Source: CAG-582 sp964551965 (lineage in GTDB: Bacteria; Bacillota_I; Bacilli_A; RF39; UBA660). Taken from it: 64,000 nucleotides of DNA. The stretch lies in NCBI GenBank assembly GCA_964551965.1, contig CAZKFB010000001.1, positions 1-64,000 of the forward strand, read 5' to 3'. Shown in pieces: positions 45,196-54,546 of the stretch (positions are counted from its first letter, which is position 1; the number at the start of each line of letters is the position of its first letter). The position numbers were made by a program, and so were the translations under genes. Below the pieces are notes generated by a model. That model saw only the letters and a list, made by a program, of their open reading frames with translations, was not told where the DNA came from and did no database searches.

Positions 45196-46101
45196 ATGAA
45201 AAGAGTTTTATTATTTTTATTTGTTTTATTTATTCCTTTGAAAGCTAATGCTTTAGCTGTAACTGGACTTGAGGTGTCAGCTCCACCAGAACTAAAACAA
45301 TGGGAGATTTCTGAAGTTATTGTCGATTTAAAATTTTCTCGTAGTGATTCTGAAGGTCTATTAATTGGATTAGGTGCCGGAATAGAAGTTGAATATAATC
45401 GAGAACTTCTAACTATGGAGGGAGCAAAAGCTGCCAATTCAGAAATATATACGCAAGGTGGTCAAGGGTACCGTGATGTTATTGGTGTCTTTGAATTTGA
45501 AGAAGAAGATGTGTCTTTTGAAACAAATTGTAGTAATAATGTTTATTGCAATAATTATCGTTTTGTTTTACAAGTATATCCACGTTCTTCGGGATCAATT
45601 GAGTTTACTGTAAGATCACCTTATATGTTAGCTGGTGATTTAAGTAATTTTCCAAATTTCACAGAAGATGATATTGGTTATGTTGATGGATCATTTGAGA
45701 AGAGAATATCTTTAAATGTTAAAGCAGCACCAAAACCCGCAGAGACTACTGAACCGATTGAAATAACAGAAAGACCAACTACGGCAATTACAGCCCCTAA
45801 AATATCTAAGATACCAACAACTAAGCCAAAATCTAATAATACTAAAACAACGACAACTACCATTAATTCTACGGAAACATCTATATCAACCGAATCAACA
45901 ACATTAAAAGAAAATAAAGAAGATAAAAAAGAAGATGATTCAAAAGATAAAGAAAAGAATAACTTATTATATATTAAAAATAAGAAAGTATATTTTTATG
46001 GTGGAATAGTTATTGCAATAATTATTTTAATAATCATCGTAAGATTAATTATCAATAAAATAAGAAATCGAAAGATAGATAAAGTATTAAAAAATTTATA
46101 A
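45196..46101 (+). CDS. Surface protein with Thr/Ser-rich stalk and C-terminal anchor
   Basis: 301 residues. Signal peptide (RVLLFLFVLFIPLKANA), then an external beta domain (about 20-175), a beta-sandwich with cohesin-like beginnings (VSAPPELKQWEISEVIVDLKF) and one Cys pair (TNCSNNVYCNN). A stalk of Thr, Ser and Pro follows (about 176-255), then a transmembrane helix (about 265-285) and a basic cytosolic tail. There is no LPxTG motif; anchoring is by the helix. Binding partner unknown. Confidence 0.75.
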   Translation: MKRVLLFLFVLFIPLKANALAVTGLEVSAPPELKQWEISEVIVDLKFSRSDSEGLLIGLGAGIEVEYNRELLTMEGAKAANSEIYTQGGQGYRDVIGVFEFEEEDVSFETNCSNNVYCNNYRFVLQVYPRSSGSIEFTVRSPYMLAGDLSNFPNFTEDDIGYVDGSFEKRISLNVKAAPKPAETTEPIEITERPTTAITAPKISKIPTTKPKSNNTKTTTTTINSTETSISTESTTLKENKEDKKEDDSKDKEKNNLLYIKNKKVYFYGGIVIAIIILIIIVRLIINKIRNRKIDKVLKNL

Positions 46102-46167
46102 TTAAATTATTATTTCTTTTTAATTATATTTATGATATTATTTATATAGAATAGAGGGAATTAAATT

Positions 46168-46881
46168 ATGAGAGAACAAGATTATGACGTTAAATTTATG
46201 TCAGTGTTTATTAAGATTGTAGCAATTGCTTTTAAATGGGTTTGCTTAATCAATTGTGTACTTTGTGCAGGATTTAGTATCGGACTTTTAGTTATGTATA
46301 TGGTAAGGGGAAATGAATTACCTTCATCAATGTTATCAGCAATGGTAGCTTCTATTACAAAGTTTAATGTATCAGAAGTTTCCGGTTTAGTTGATAATTT
46401 TGGTATAGCTAAATTATTAGTTGCAACATTGGGATACGGATTTTCTGTATGTGTATATTATGGATGCCTACATTCATTAATTACTAAAGCTTTAAAAATA
46501 TTTAATTCAGTTGTTGAAGGGGATATGTTTACTAAAGAAAATGTTGAAATTATTAATAGCACAGTATTACAATCGATTATTATTGCTTTCGTAATTCCAT
46601 TAACAATTTGCTGTGTGTCATCATCAACCGGAATCTTCTCATTATCAGATATTAATATTACAGGAGTACTATATATCTTTGCTGTATATGTAGCTAAGTT
46701 AATATTTACATCCGGGTATGAATTAAAAGAAACTAATAATAAAAAAGTACGTGAAATATCAGATATGAAAGCTGAATATGCTGAAGAAAAAATAAAGATG
46801 ATTAAAGATAATACAAAGAGTACAACTACAAAAAAGAAAACAACTACTAAGAAAAATACTAAAAAGACTACTTTAAAGTAG
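46168..46881 (+). CDS. Polytopic membrane protein with Lys/Thr tail
   Basis: 237 residues, four hydrophobic segments (about 10-47, 88-110, 129-150, 165-185) and a cytoplasmic tail of Lys/Thr repeats (TTTKKKTTTKKNTKKTT). The spacing resembles DUF2975-type small membrane proteins, without certainty. Follows the surface protein by 66 bases and could share its transcript. Confidence 0.65.
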   Translation: MREQDYDVKFMSVFIKIVAIAFKWVCLINCVLCAGFSIGLLVMYMVRGNELPSSMLSAMVASITKFNVSEVSGLVDNFGIAKLLVATLGYGFSVCVYYGCLHSLITKALKIFNSVVEGDMFTKENVEIINSTVLQSIIIAFVIPLTICCVSSSTGIFSLSDINITGVLYIFAVYVAKLIFTSGYELKETNNKKVREISDMKAEYAEEKIKMIKDNTKSTTTKKKTTTKKNTKKTTLK

Positions 46882-46888
46882 TTTTTTT
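46867..46888 (+). terminator. Intrinsic terminator
   Basis: ACTACTT (46867-46873) with AAGTAGT (46876-46882) and a seven-base T-run; it overlaps the stop codon of the membrane protein gene. Confidence 0.75.
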
Positions 46889-46924
46889 AAATTTTTTGAT
46901 ATAGAATAAGAGTTAGGTGGTAGT

Positions 46925-47818
46925 ATGTATAAATCAAATGTTAACTTTAATTTATATAAGACTTTCTATGATGTTGCTAAATGTGGAAGTATATCGAAGA
47001 CAGCAACGATGAATTTTACTTCTCAACCAGCTATTAGTAGAAGTATTAAGACATTAGAAACTGAATTAAATACTAAATTGTTTTATCGAACTAAAAAGGG
47101 AATAGAATTAACTGATAAAGGTAAGGAACTATTCTTCTATGTCGAACAAAGCTATAATTCGCTTGTAACGGCTGAAAGAATGATGTTAGAAACTAAAACT
47201 TTAGATAAGGGAAAGTTATCAATAGGTATTCCATCTCATATTGCATCTTTTTATCTATTTGATGCTATCGATGCATTTCATAAAGAATATCCCAATATTG
47301 AAATAACTTTAATAAATAAATCTACGAGTGGACTTCTAGAATTACTTCGAAGTCATGAAATAGATTTTATGATTGACTCAGAACCTATTAACTTTCAAGA
47401 TGATTCAATAACTGTTAAGCATATAAAAGATTTATCAAATACTTTTGTAGCATCGGAAAACTTTGATATTTCCGAAATAAAAAATGTAAAAGATTTAGAA
47501 AGCATGCCAATTATACTACCAATAAAGGGAACAGCAAATAGAACTGATTTAGAAGAATTTCTAATTAATAATAAATGTACTCTTAACAATGTTATTAACA
47601 TTCATACATCAGAAGTTATAATTGGCGCTGTAAAAAGAAACTTAGGTATTGGTTATATCATAAGAGAAATGGTTATAGATGATATAAATAGAAATATATT
47701 AAAAGAGATTAAAATACCTGATTTACCTAAAATAGGTATTAGTCTAGTTTACGTAAAAGATTATATTACTGAATCTCCTAAGATATTCTTAAATAAATAC
47801 TTTAATATCGAGATCTAA
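46925..47818 (+). CDS. LysR-family transcription regulator
   Basis: 297 residues. N-terminal winged helix-turn-helix (LYKTFYDVAKCGSISKTATM, SQPAISRSIKTLE, LFYRTKKGIELTDKG), then a LysR substrate-binding domain (GKLSIGIPSHIASFYLFDAI). It usually activates a neighbouring or divergent gene when a small ligand binds; here both neighbours lie on the same strand and no target is obvious. Flanked by terminators, so expressed alone. Confidence 0.92.
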   Translation: MYKSNVNFNLYKTFYDVAKCGSISKTATMNFTSQPAISRSIKTLETELNTKLFYRTKKGIELTDKGKELFFYVEQSYNSLVTAERMMLETKTLDKGKLSIGIPSHIASFYLFDAIDAFHKEYPNIEITLINKSTSGLLELLRSHEIDFMIDSEPINFQDDSITVKHIKDLSNTFVASENFDISEIKNVKDLESMPIILPIKGTANRTDLEEFLINNKCTLNNVINIHTSEVIIGAVKRNLGIGYIIREMVIDDINRNILKEIKIPDLPKIGISLVYVKDYITESPKIFLNKYFNIEI

Positions 47819-47821
47819 TAG

Positions 47822-47863
47822 AAGTTATACCAAATATGATATATTTGATATAACTTTTTTTTA
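47822..47863 (+). terminator. Intrinsic terminator
   Basis: AAGTTATA (47822-47829) and CAAATAT (47831-47837) pair with ATATTTG (47841-47847) and TATAACTT (47849-47856) around one mismatch, then a T-run. Confidence 0.85.
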
Positions 47864-47916
47864 TTTTATTTATATATTTTATTCTATTATGATTATTCTA
47901 GGAAAGGGATAGTTGT

Positions 47917-48237
47917 ATGAAAGTATATCAATTAAAAATAAAGGATTTAAATATCGTGCTTGATCCAGTCTTTGGTACGATTGACGCCGCACAGTTATTT
48001 AAAAACAAATATCATGGGCGTAAAATAGAGATCGTAGAAGTGGACTTAGAAACACCTAATGATAAAAAATATATCTATCGAATCGAGACAATGGATATGG
48101 ATGGAACTTACCTTGAAGAAGAAATATTTCCATCTTTTGAAAGTGCTTTAAGAATTGTAAAAAATAACCAAAAAGTTGTTAAAGAGAATATTATTAATTT
48201 AAATACTTTTAAATATGTTATCGCGGATGAGTTATGA
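47917..48237 (+). CDS. Unknown small protein
   Basis: 106 residues, soluble alpha/beta, no recognised family (MKVYQLKIKDLNIVLDPVFG at the start). It overlaps the next gene by four bases (ATGA), so the two are probably made together. A SD-like AAGGGATAG precedes it. Confidence 0.65.
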   Translation: MKVYQLKIKDLNIVLDPVFGTIDAAQLFKNKYHGRKIEIVEVDLETPNDKKYIYRIETMDMDGTYLEEEIFPSFESALRIVKNNQKVVKENIINLNTFKYVIADEL

Positions 48238-48905
48238 TAAGATTTAATAAAGTAATAAATAAAATGGAGATTATTTATACATTAGATGATATGTCTATTA
48301 TATGTAGGAAAACTCCTAAATGGGAAATAAGTATAATTGGTATTATTGATGAAAAGAAGTTACTGGAATTGTTAGATAAAGTGATTAAAGATTTAGATAG
48401 TCCTATTTGTATATCACTAGATAATAATCTAGAAAGTTCAATTAATATTCTAATTAAACTTAATAATTTATACCCAAATATAATATTTAAAGTAAGAGAA
48501 GAAGATATTAATAATATAAGAAAATATATGAATGATATAAAAGATAATCATTTATCAATTATTATTGACTATATAATACCAAGTAATAAATTAGATTTAG
48601 AAAGTGATCTACAAGTACTAAGAGAATTAGATGAATTATATATTATTGATGATCAAATTAAAAGAAGATTTAAATTATATTCAAAAAAGTTAAATAAAAT
48701 ATATCTAACTAAGAAACTTGAAGAAGGAGTAGTAGATGATCCTTATTCAAGAGCAATATTCATGTATTATCTTGACCGCTTTGGATTTAAAACAACTTTT
48801 GAAGGAACTAAAGAACTTATAGAAAGTTGGGAACAAGACATTAGAAAGTATTATCAAAATATATATTTTATTAGTAAAAAGAGAAATTTAAAAGTAGTTC
48901 AATAA
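48234..48905 (+). CDS. Unknown protein
   Basis: 223 residues, soluble, rich in Ile, Asn and Lys, mostly alternating beta/alpha (YTLDDMSIICRKTPKWEIS, LDSPICISLDNNLESS, HLSIIIDYIIPS). The repeating strand-helix order suggests a Rossmann- or barrel-like domain, but no motif identifies it. Coupled to the gene upstream. Confidence 0.65.
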   Translation: MIRFNKVINKMEIIYTLDDMSIICRKTPKWEISIIGIIDEKKLLELLDKVIKDLDSPICISLDNNLESSINILIKLNNLYPNIIFKVREEDINNIRKYMNDIKDNHLSIIIDYIIPSNKLDLESDLQVLRELDELYIIDDQIKRRFKLYSKKLNKIYLTKKLEEGVVDDPYSRAIFMYYLDRFGFKTTFEGTKELIESWEQDIRKYYQNIYFISKKRNLKVVQ

Positions 48906-48949
48906 CTCTATTTTATATGATATAATAACAATAGAATAGGGGAATAAAA

Positions 48950-50542
48950 ATGGAAAAAGTATTAATATTTGGACATAAGAATCCTGATACCGATTCAGTA
49001 TGTGGAGCAATTACACTTTCTTATTTAAAGAATAAACTTGGCAATAACACAGAACCTAGAATACTAGGAACAATAAGTAAAGAAACGGAATTCGTATTAA
49101 AGAAATTTAAGGTACCAGTACCACGTTATTTAAACGATGTAAAAATTACTATTAAGGATGTTAAGTTTAATAAGAATTATCTAATTGAAGAAAATAGAAC
49201 TATATATGATGCATTCAATATCATGAATAATTATGGATTAACAGGTCTTCCTATTGTTAATAAAAAGAAAGTATTTCAAGGATATGTATCTTTAAAAGAA
49301 ATAGTATCTGATATGGTAGAAAACAATAATACTTTTATCAATACGACAATGGAAAACATTTTAAGTACACTTACGGTTGTTGATTATTTAAAGATAGATG
49401 AATCAATAAGTGGTAAAGTTAATGTTCTAACTGATTGGAAGAGTTATAATTCAGAAGCTGTTATTATAACTACTAATGTAGATGATATAAAATATAATAG
49501 TAATTTAAAGTTAATTATATATAATTCCGATAAGAAGATAAGTGCAACTTTAAAAAGCTTTGCTAGAAAGAATAAGATCAATATTATTGTATCTAAAGAA
49601 TCTCTATTTAATATATCAAGAGTAATATGTTTAGCTAATCCAATCAGTACAATTAAGAGAAATCAAGTTACGATAACTTTTAATGAACATGATTACTTAT
49701 CTGACTTCAATGAAGAAACTAGTAAACTAAAACATACCAATTATCCAATTGTTGATAATAAGAATGTATGTGTAGGTATGTTAAGAACAATAGATGCTAA
49801 AGAAATAACAAGAAAGAAAGTAATATTAGTTGATCACAATACTTTAAGTCAAACAGTAGATGGTATAGATGAAGCAGAAATACTTGAAATAATTGATCAT
49901 CATAATTTAGGAGATATTAATACTTCAGTACCTATTAACTTTAGAAATATGTCAGTAGGTTCGGTTTCTACAATAATATACTACATGTTTCTTGAAAATA
50001 AAGTTAGTATTCCTAAATATATAGCAGGTTTATTACTTAGTGGAATTATATCAGATACTCTTTTACTTGCAAGTCCTACAACAACAGATATAGATCGTTT
50101 AGTAGCAAGAAAACTTGCAAAATTAAGTGGATTAGATATAAAGAAATATGGTTTAGAACTTCTTAGTAGTGGAGTTTCAATTGATGGATTAACTGCTAAT
50201 GAAGTAATATTTAAAGATTTTAAAACCTATAAAGTATCTGATGATACGATGGCAATTGCTCAAGTATTTACAACATCATTTGATATATTTGAACCCCGTA
50301 TGGAAGAACTAATAGACGAATTAAATAGATTAGCAGATAATCACGATTATAAAGTGTGTGCTTTATTTGTAACTAATTTCTTAACTAATGATTCTTATCT
50401 TTTATATTCGGAACCATCAAAGAGAATTCTTGAAATGGCTTATGGAATAGATAATCTTGAAGAAGGCGAAGTTCTTCATGGAGTAGTATCGAGAAAGAAA
50501 CAAATGGTACCAAATATAATGTCTACTTTAGAACACATTTAA
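48950..50542 (+). CDS. ppaC: Manganese-dependent (family II) inorganic pyrophosphatase with CBS and DRTGG insert
   Basis: 530 residues. DHH catalytic domain split by a regulatory insert: the N-terminal GHKNPDTDSVCGAI holds metal ligands, and VDHNTLSQ and IIDHHNLGD carry the other His/Asp set. The DHHA2 domain follows (near RIKQ-like SRKKQMVPN at the end). The insert (about 70-280) has two CBS halves (first YDAFNIMNNYGLTGLPIVN) around a DRTGG-like region. In related enzymes this insert binds adenine nucleotides or Ap4A and controls activity. It hydrolyses pyrophosphate to phosphate. Confidence 0.92.
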   Translation: MEKVLIFGHKNPDTDSVCGAITLSYLKNKLGNNTEPRILGTISKETEFVLKKFKVPVPRYLNDVKITIKDVKFNKNYLIEENRTIYDAFNIMNNYGLTGLPIVNKKKVFQGYVSLKEIVSDMVENNNTFINTTMENILSTLTVVDYLKIDESISGKVNVLTDWKSYNSEAVIITTNVDDIKYNSNLKLIIYNSDKKISATLKSFARKNKINIIVSKESLFNISRVICLANPISTIKRNQVTITFNEHDYLSDFNEETSKLKHTNYPIVDNKNVCVGMLRTIDAKEITRKKVILVDHNTLSQTVDGIDEAEILEIIDHHNLGDINTSVPINFRNMSVGSVSTIIYYMFLENKVSIPKYIAGLLLSGIISDTLLLASPTTTDIDRLVARKLAKLSGLDIKKYGLELLSSGVSIDGLTANEVIFKDFKTYKVSDDTMAIAQVFTTSFDIFEPRMEELIDELNRLADNHDYKVCALFVTNFLTNDSYLLYSEPSKRILEMAYGIDNLEEGEVLHGVVSRKKQMVPNIMSTLEHI

Positions 50543-50572
50543 GAGTAAATATTTATTTACTCTTTATTTATT
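50541..50572 (+). terminator. Intrinsic terminator
   Basis: AAGAGTAAAT (50541-50550), loop ATTT, ATTTACTCTT (50555-50564), then a T-rich tail. Confidence 0.75.
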
Positions 50573-50597
50573 GATATAATTTAGGTAAGGTGATAAT

Positions 50598-50927
50598 ATG
50601 ACTGAATATAAGAAAGTAGTTACTAAACTAGAAAGCAGTGTTAAACCAATTAGTATTGATTCTGCATCAGCATATGATCTTGCAAAAAGTCAAAATGAAG
50701 CAAATAATATTATTAATAATGTTGAGGAAGAAAAGCATGAAGATAAAGTTGCTACACCAATTAAAGCTGATGAATCTAACATTGAAGCTTTTCATGCTGT
50801 AAATGATGTTATTAAAGTGACAAAGAAGAAAACACCAATGATCACTTATGTCATCATGATAGCTATCTTAGTTGCCTTAGTAGCAATATTCGTGATCTTT
50901 GAACTTCCAATATTGAGAGGATTATAA
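50598..50927 (+). CDS. Tail-anchored small protein, unknown
   Basis: 109 residues: a charged cytosolic part and one hydrophobic helix near the C-terminus (about 81-101, MITYVIMIAILVALVAIFVIF). SD AAGGTGAT. One base separates it from the next membrane-anchored gene, so they form a pair. Not recognised. Confidence 0.7.
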   Translation: MTEYKKVVTKLESSVKPISIDSASAYDLAKSQNEANNIINNVEEEKHEDKVATPIKADESNIEAFHAVNDVIKVTKKKTPMITYVIMIAILVALVAIFVIFELPILRGL

Positions 50928-50928
50928 T

Positions 50929-52047
50929 ATGAAAACAAAAGTAAGTTTAAAAGAAAAAATTAAGAGATTCTTCGATGATGATAAAAAGAGAAGTATATTT
51001 ATTTTAGTCGTTGTCATTATACTTTTAATAGGTGCCTTAATAGCAGCTTATTACTATACAGTTTATAATGTTAAAGAAGAGAAAAAACCACAAACAACAA
51101 CTGTATCTAAGAAGACAACTGATAGTTTATTTAGAGGTTATAAAGTAAGTGAAATGAATGATAATTCATATAATTTAGATTTAGAGTCTAAACATGAAAT
51201 TGTTTATTCAACTAATAAAAAGACTCCTATATCAACTTGTGTTGATGATTTAGAATTAATATATGAAGTAAGTTTAAAAGATGGTACTATTGAATTTAAC
51301 GAACTTAGAAATGATGAAATATTAGGTGGACAAGTATATACAAATAATAAGTATTATTTAAAACTAGATAAAAAGATTACTAATTTTGTAGTTGGTTATA
51401 ATTGTACTAGTTTTGAATATAATATATTAGTACTCGATGAAAGTAACAACATATACCAGTACGAAAATACGCATGAATCTAATATGAGCATGAAGGATAT
51501 TGTTAATAGTTTCAAAAAGGTAAAAACTATTTCTACACCTAAGAAAATAGGTTATTACAATTATAATAATGAAGCCTTCTTAGAATGTGCTCAAAGTAAA
51601 ATGGTATACTTAGATAAATCTGATAATATTAGATTACTTGACAATAAGAATACTTTATTCTTTGAAACAGTTTATTATAGATATTTAGGTAATGAAGAAA
51701 ACGGTGATGTTGTCTATGTATTTAAAGATAAATTAATGAAATTTTCTAATATCGATGAATATATAAATAATGGAACATCTAATGTTTTATATAAAGGATC
51801 ATTCCATGATGATAAAAATCTATTCATTATTAGCAGTGATAATTATCTATATAAAGTATCTTTAATGGAAGAATTTAGTAATCCAGTTATAACACCAATA
51901 GAGAATTCAAAGATTAAAAGAATAGGTAGTAGAATTGTTGGAGAAAATGATTTTGTTACTAATAAAAATAGTATAATTATTGAATTTGAAAATGGTAATA
52001 ATGTTAAATTCGATGTTACTTATGAGTATGAATTACTAGGAGTATGA
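50929..52047 (+). CDS. Membrane-anchored external protein, unknown
   Basis: 372 residues. Short basic cytosolic start (KEKIKRFFDDDKKR), one transmembrane helix (about 23-45) and a long beta-rich external domain with repeated strand units of the kind YNILVLDESNNIYQYEN and LFIISSDNYLYKVSLM. This could be a propeller-like fold. Three or four Cys (STCVDDLEL, YNCTSFEY, LECAQSKM). Not recognised. The promoter of the following RNA begins right at its stop. Confidence 0.7.
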   Translation: MKTKVSLKEKIKRFFDDDKKRSIFILVVVIILLIGALIAAYYYTVYNVKEEKKPQTTTVSKKTTDSLFRGYKVSEMNDNSYNLDLESKHEIVYSTNKKTPISTCVDDLELIYEVSLKDGTIEFNELRNDEILGGQVYTNNKYYLKLDKKITNFVVGYNCTSFEYNILVLDESNNIYQYENTHESNMSMKDIVNSFKKVKTISTPKKIGYYNYNNEAFLECAQSKMVYLDKSDNIRLLDNKNTLFFETVYYRYLGNEENGDVVYVFKDKLMKFSNIDEYINNGTSNVLYKGSFHDDKNLFIISSDNYLYKVSLMEEFSNPVITPIENSKIKRIGSRIVGENDFVTNKNSIIIEFENGNNVKFDVTYEYELLGV

Positions 52048-52048
52048 T

Positions 52049-52077
52049 TTGCAAAATTCTTAGTAATATGCTATAAT
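52049..52077 (+). promoter_or_regulatory. Promoter of the first non-coding RNA
   Basis: TTGCAA (52049-52054), 17-base spacer, TATAAT (52072-52077) with an upstream TGC; a near-consensus sigma-A promoter facing a 500-base region without genes. Confidence 0.8.
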
Positions 52078-52083
52078 GTTTCT

Positions 52084-52605
52084 TGTGTGGTGCATTATGC
52101 TAGTCATTACACTATTTGAAGGTAGGCCTAAAAATCTACCAATTGTACAACTGACACTTTGCTTATCTGCTTCTTCGGCCCAAGTTGGGGTGGATAGGTG
52201 ATTTAAAATTCAAGGATAAATTATAATGGCATATAATTGAGCGTCCTTTTATTGAGTCTCTTATACAAATAATAGTAAATAACGTACATGATGTGAGTGA
52301 GTTCTAGGAATTAACGATCTTAATGTTATGAAATAGAATTTGCAAAAGCATATAAGAATAGTCACTATTGTTAGGGAAAACCTCTAGCGTGTATATATTA
52401 TAAGTATTGGAGTGCGGACTAAGTGGTAATCGAGTAGTTAGAACGGAGACGACTAACTAAAGTTTTTAAATCGAAAGAGCACAAGGGTAACCGAGTGTAG
52501 ACTTTAGAGAAATTCAACTCGACCAAAGCCGTAAAATTGATTTATAATATACCATACAAATAAAACCAAACTTTAATGAGGGGGAAACCAAGTTAAAGTT
52601 TTTTT
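52084..52605 (+). ncRNA. Large structured RNA, candidate OLE RNA
   Basis: About 520 bases, no reading frame of note, bounded by a strong promoter and a terminator. Hairpins include GGTAG/CTACC (around 52121-52140) and CCCAAGTTGGG (around 52181). The region is less AT-rich than neighbouring spacers. It is followed by a small four-helix membrane protein like the OLE-associated protein. OLE (ornate large extremophilic) RNAs are about 600 bases and nearly always sit beside that gene, so OLE is proposed from context and size. tmRNA and RNase P features were not found. The OLE consensus itself was not checked. Confidence 0.55.
52568..52605 (+). terminator. Terminator of the first non-coding RNA
   Basis: AAACTTTAA (52568-52576) with TTAAAGTTT (52593-52601), 16-base loop, T-run. 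Confidence 0.82.
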
Positions 52606-52619
52606 CATGGATTAAAATA

Positions 52620-52628
52620 TGTTATAAT
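52620..52628 (+). promoter_or_regulatory. Extended -10 promoter of the OapA-like gene
   Basis: TGTTATAAT between the RNA terminator and the gene start at 52650, so the protein can be made independently of the RNA. Confidence 0.6.
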
Positions 52629-52649
52629 TATATATAGTAGGTGGAATAT

Positions 52650-53171
52650 ATGAAAAGTAATCGACAATGGATTATTACAATATTTATATTAACTTTTATT
52701 TTATCAATTATATTTAGTGCAGTATCAAATTGTATAGTTGCTGTCTTTAATGAAGTAGTTTTAGCTATTATTTTAGTTCTAGTAATTGTAATTGGTATTC
52801 TATTTGATTGTATTGGTGTTTCGGTAATAACAGCTAGTGAAGCAACTTTCCATTCTATGAGTTCAAAGAAAGTTAAAGGCGCTAAAGAAACTATTACTTT
52901 AATTAAAAATAGTAGTAAGATTTCAAGTGTATGTAATGATGTAGTAGGAGATGTATGTGGGATATTGTCTGGAGGATTAGGTGCAGTGCTCGCAATATCT
53001 TTATCTACGAGAACCGGAATAAATAATACAGTTATATCAGTTATTATATCTTCTCTTATTTCCGCTTTTACAGTAGGTGGAAAAGCTATCTTTAAAGGAA
53101 TTGCAATGAAAAATGCCGATAAAATAATATTTGTCGTTGGTAAGATAAAACATTTCTTTAAGATTAAGTAG
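52650..53171 (+). CDS. OLE-associated protein-like membrane protein (OapA-like)
   Basis: 173 residues, four hydrophobic segments (about 7-27, 31-55, 108-128, 130-150). The sequence IGILFDCIGVSVITASEATFHSM and then KKVKGAKETITLIKNSSK recalls proteins annotated as OLE-associated protein or as a CorB/DUF21-like fragment. OapA binds OLE RNA at the membrane, where the complex affects Mg2+ and stress responses. Start at 52650 follows AGTAGGTGG; a GTG at 52641 is upstream. PAP2 follows after six bases. Confidence 0.65.
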   Translation: MKSNRQWIITIFILTFILSIIFSAVSNCIVAVFNEVVLAIILVLVIVIGILFDCIGVSVITASEATFHSMSSKKVKGAKETITLIKNSSKISSVCNDVVGDVCGILSGGLGAVLAISLSTRTGINNTVISVIISSLISAFTVGGKAIFKGIAMKNADKIIFVVGKIKHFFKIK

Positions 53172-53177
53172 GTAATT

Positions 53178-53774
53178 ATGAAAAAGAAATCATTGATAAC
53201 ATTAATAACTTTAATTATATTACTTGTTATAGATATAGTTTTATTATTAACAGGATATATGTCTAATATAGATTCTCTTATTTATGAATTTATATTTAGT
53301 TTTAATAATAGTATATTAACTGATATTTTTAAACTAATATCTTTTATAACTAGTACTAAAATGATTGTACTGTATAATATAATAATTGTAATTGTTATGA
53401 TTATTAGAAAAAGTAACAAACTATTATTAGTTCCAATAGCATCTTCAATAAGTGCAATAGTGAATAATTTAATAAAAGTAATTGTAGCAAGAGAAAGACC
53501 CGGAATAAATCCTTTAGTTATCGAAACTACTTATTCATTTCCTTCAGGACATTCAATGATATCTATATTATTCTTTGGAACTATTTTATATATATTAAAT
53601 CGAGATAATTATAAATATAAAAGAGTATTTAATGTTATTATACCAATATATATATTAAGTGTAGGTATATCGAGAATATACTTAGGCGTACATTATTTTA
53701 GTGATTGTATTACTGGATACTTAATATCATTAATAGTATTAATATTACTTACAAATATAAGGAGAAACAAATGA
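53178..53774 (+). CDS. PAP2-family phosphatase
   Basis: 198 residues, five or six hydrophobic segments. The three PAP2 motifs are present: KVIVARERPG, then SFPSGHSM with the catalytic His, then SRIYLGVHYFSD with the second His. Members dephosphorylate undecaprenyl pyrophosphate or phosphatidic acid at the outer face; substrate not determinable here. Its stop overlaps the next start (ATGA). Confidence 0.9.
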   Translation: MKKKSLITLITLIILLVIDIVLLLTGYMSNIDSLIYEFIFSFNNSILTDIFKLISFITSTKMIVLYNIIIVIVMIIRKSNKLLLVPIASSISAIVNNLIKVIVARERPGINPLVIETTYSFPSGHSMISILFFGTILYILNRDNYKYKRVFNVIIPIYILSVGISRIYLGVHYFSDCITGYLISLIVLILLTNIRRNK

Positions 53775-54529
53775 GAGCATTAATTACGGGAGCAAGTAGC
53801 GGAATAGGTTATGACATGGCACGTTACTTAGCAAGTAAAAACATTGATCTAATCTTAGTAGCTAGAAGAAAGAATAGATTAATGGATTTAGAGAAAGAAT
53901 TTAAAAATATCGATGTTGAAATAATACCATTAGATTTATCAGTAGAAGATAATTTAGAAACTCTAGTTAATGAAACTATTGATAAAGATATTGATATCTT
54001 AATTAACAATGCTGGATTTGGCTTATTTGGAACTTTTGATACAACTGATCTTGAAACCGAGATGAAGATGATTGATGTCAATATTCGAGCCGTTCATTAT
54101 TTGACAAAAGCATTCGTAAAAAAATTTATCAGAGAAGATAAAGGGTATATATTAAATGTTGCATCATCAGCAGGATTCATGGCTGGACCTAAGTTATCAA
54201 CTTACTATGCAACTAAGAATTATTGTTTAAGATTGTCTGAAGCTATATATCAAGAATTAAAAGAGAAGAAGAGTAATGTTCATATATCTGTATTATGTCC
54301 AGGACCTGTCGATACAGAATTTAATTCGGTTGCACACGGAGTATTTAAAACCAAGGCAGCTAGCAGTGAATACGTAGCAAGATATGCTATTGATAAAATG
54401 TTTAAAAATAAACTTGTAATAATCCCAACTATCAAAATGAAACTAGTTATCTTCTTAATAAGATTTGTACCAACCAAATTATTATTAAGAATAACTTCTC
54501 GTATTCAAGAGAGAAAAATAAGCAAATAG
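53771..54529 (+). CDS. Short-chain dehydrogenase
   Basis: 252 residues. GASSGIG cofactor loop, NNAGFGLFG, catalytic Ser in VASSAGFM and YATKNY (Tyr, Lys). A hydrophobic C-terminal segment (VIFLIRFVPTKLLL) resembles the DltE/YqjQ-type SDRs that act on lipids or sterol-like ketones. ATG at 53771 after AAGGAG. Substrate unknown. Confidence 0.88.
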   Translation: MRALITGASSGIGYDMARYLASKNIDLILVARRKNRLMDLEKEFKNIDVEIIPLDLSVEDNLETLVNETIDKDIDILINNAGFGLFGTFDTTDLETEMKMIDVNIRAVHYLTKAFVKKFIREDKGYILNVASSAGFMAGPKLSTYYATKNYCLRLSEAIYQELKEKKSNVHISVLCPGPVDTEFNSVAHGVFKTKAASSEYVARYAIDKMFKNKLVIIPTIKMKLVIFLIRFVPTKLLLRITSRIQERKISK

Positions 54530-54546
54530 GAACCTATTTGCTTTTG
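54520..54546. terminator. Bidirectional terminator
   Basis: AAGCAAATAGG (54520-54530), loop AA, CCTATTTGCTT (54533-54543), serving the SDR and the convergent DUF1653 gene. Confidence 0.82.

Noticed and set aside
52084..52605. tmRNA, RNase P or group I/II intron as identity of the first RNA
   Set aside because: No tRNA-like end with a T-loop, no conserved RNase P core words and no intron domain V or conserved P/Q/R/S elements were seen.
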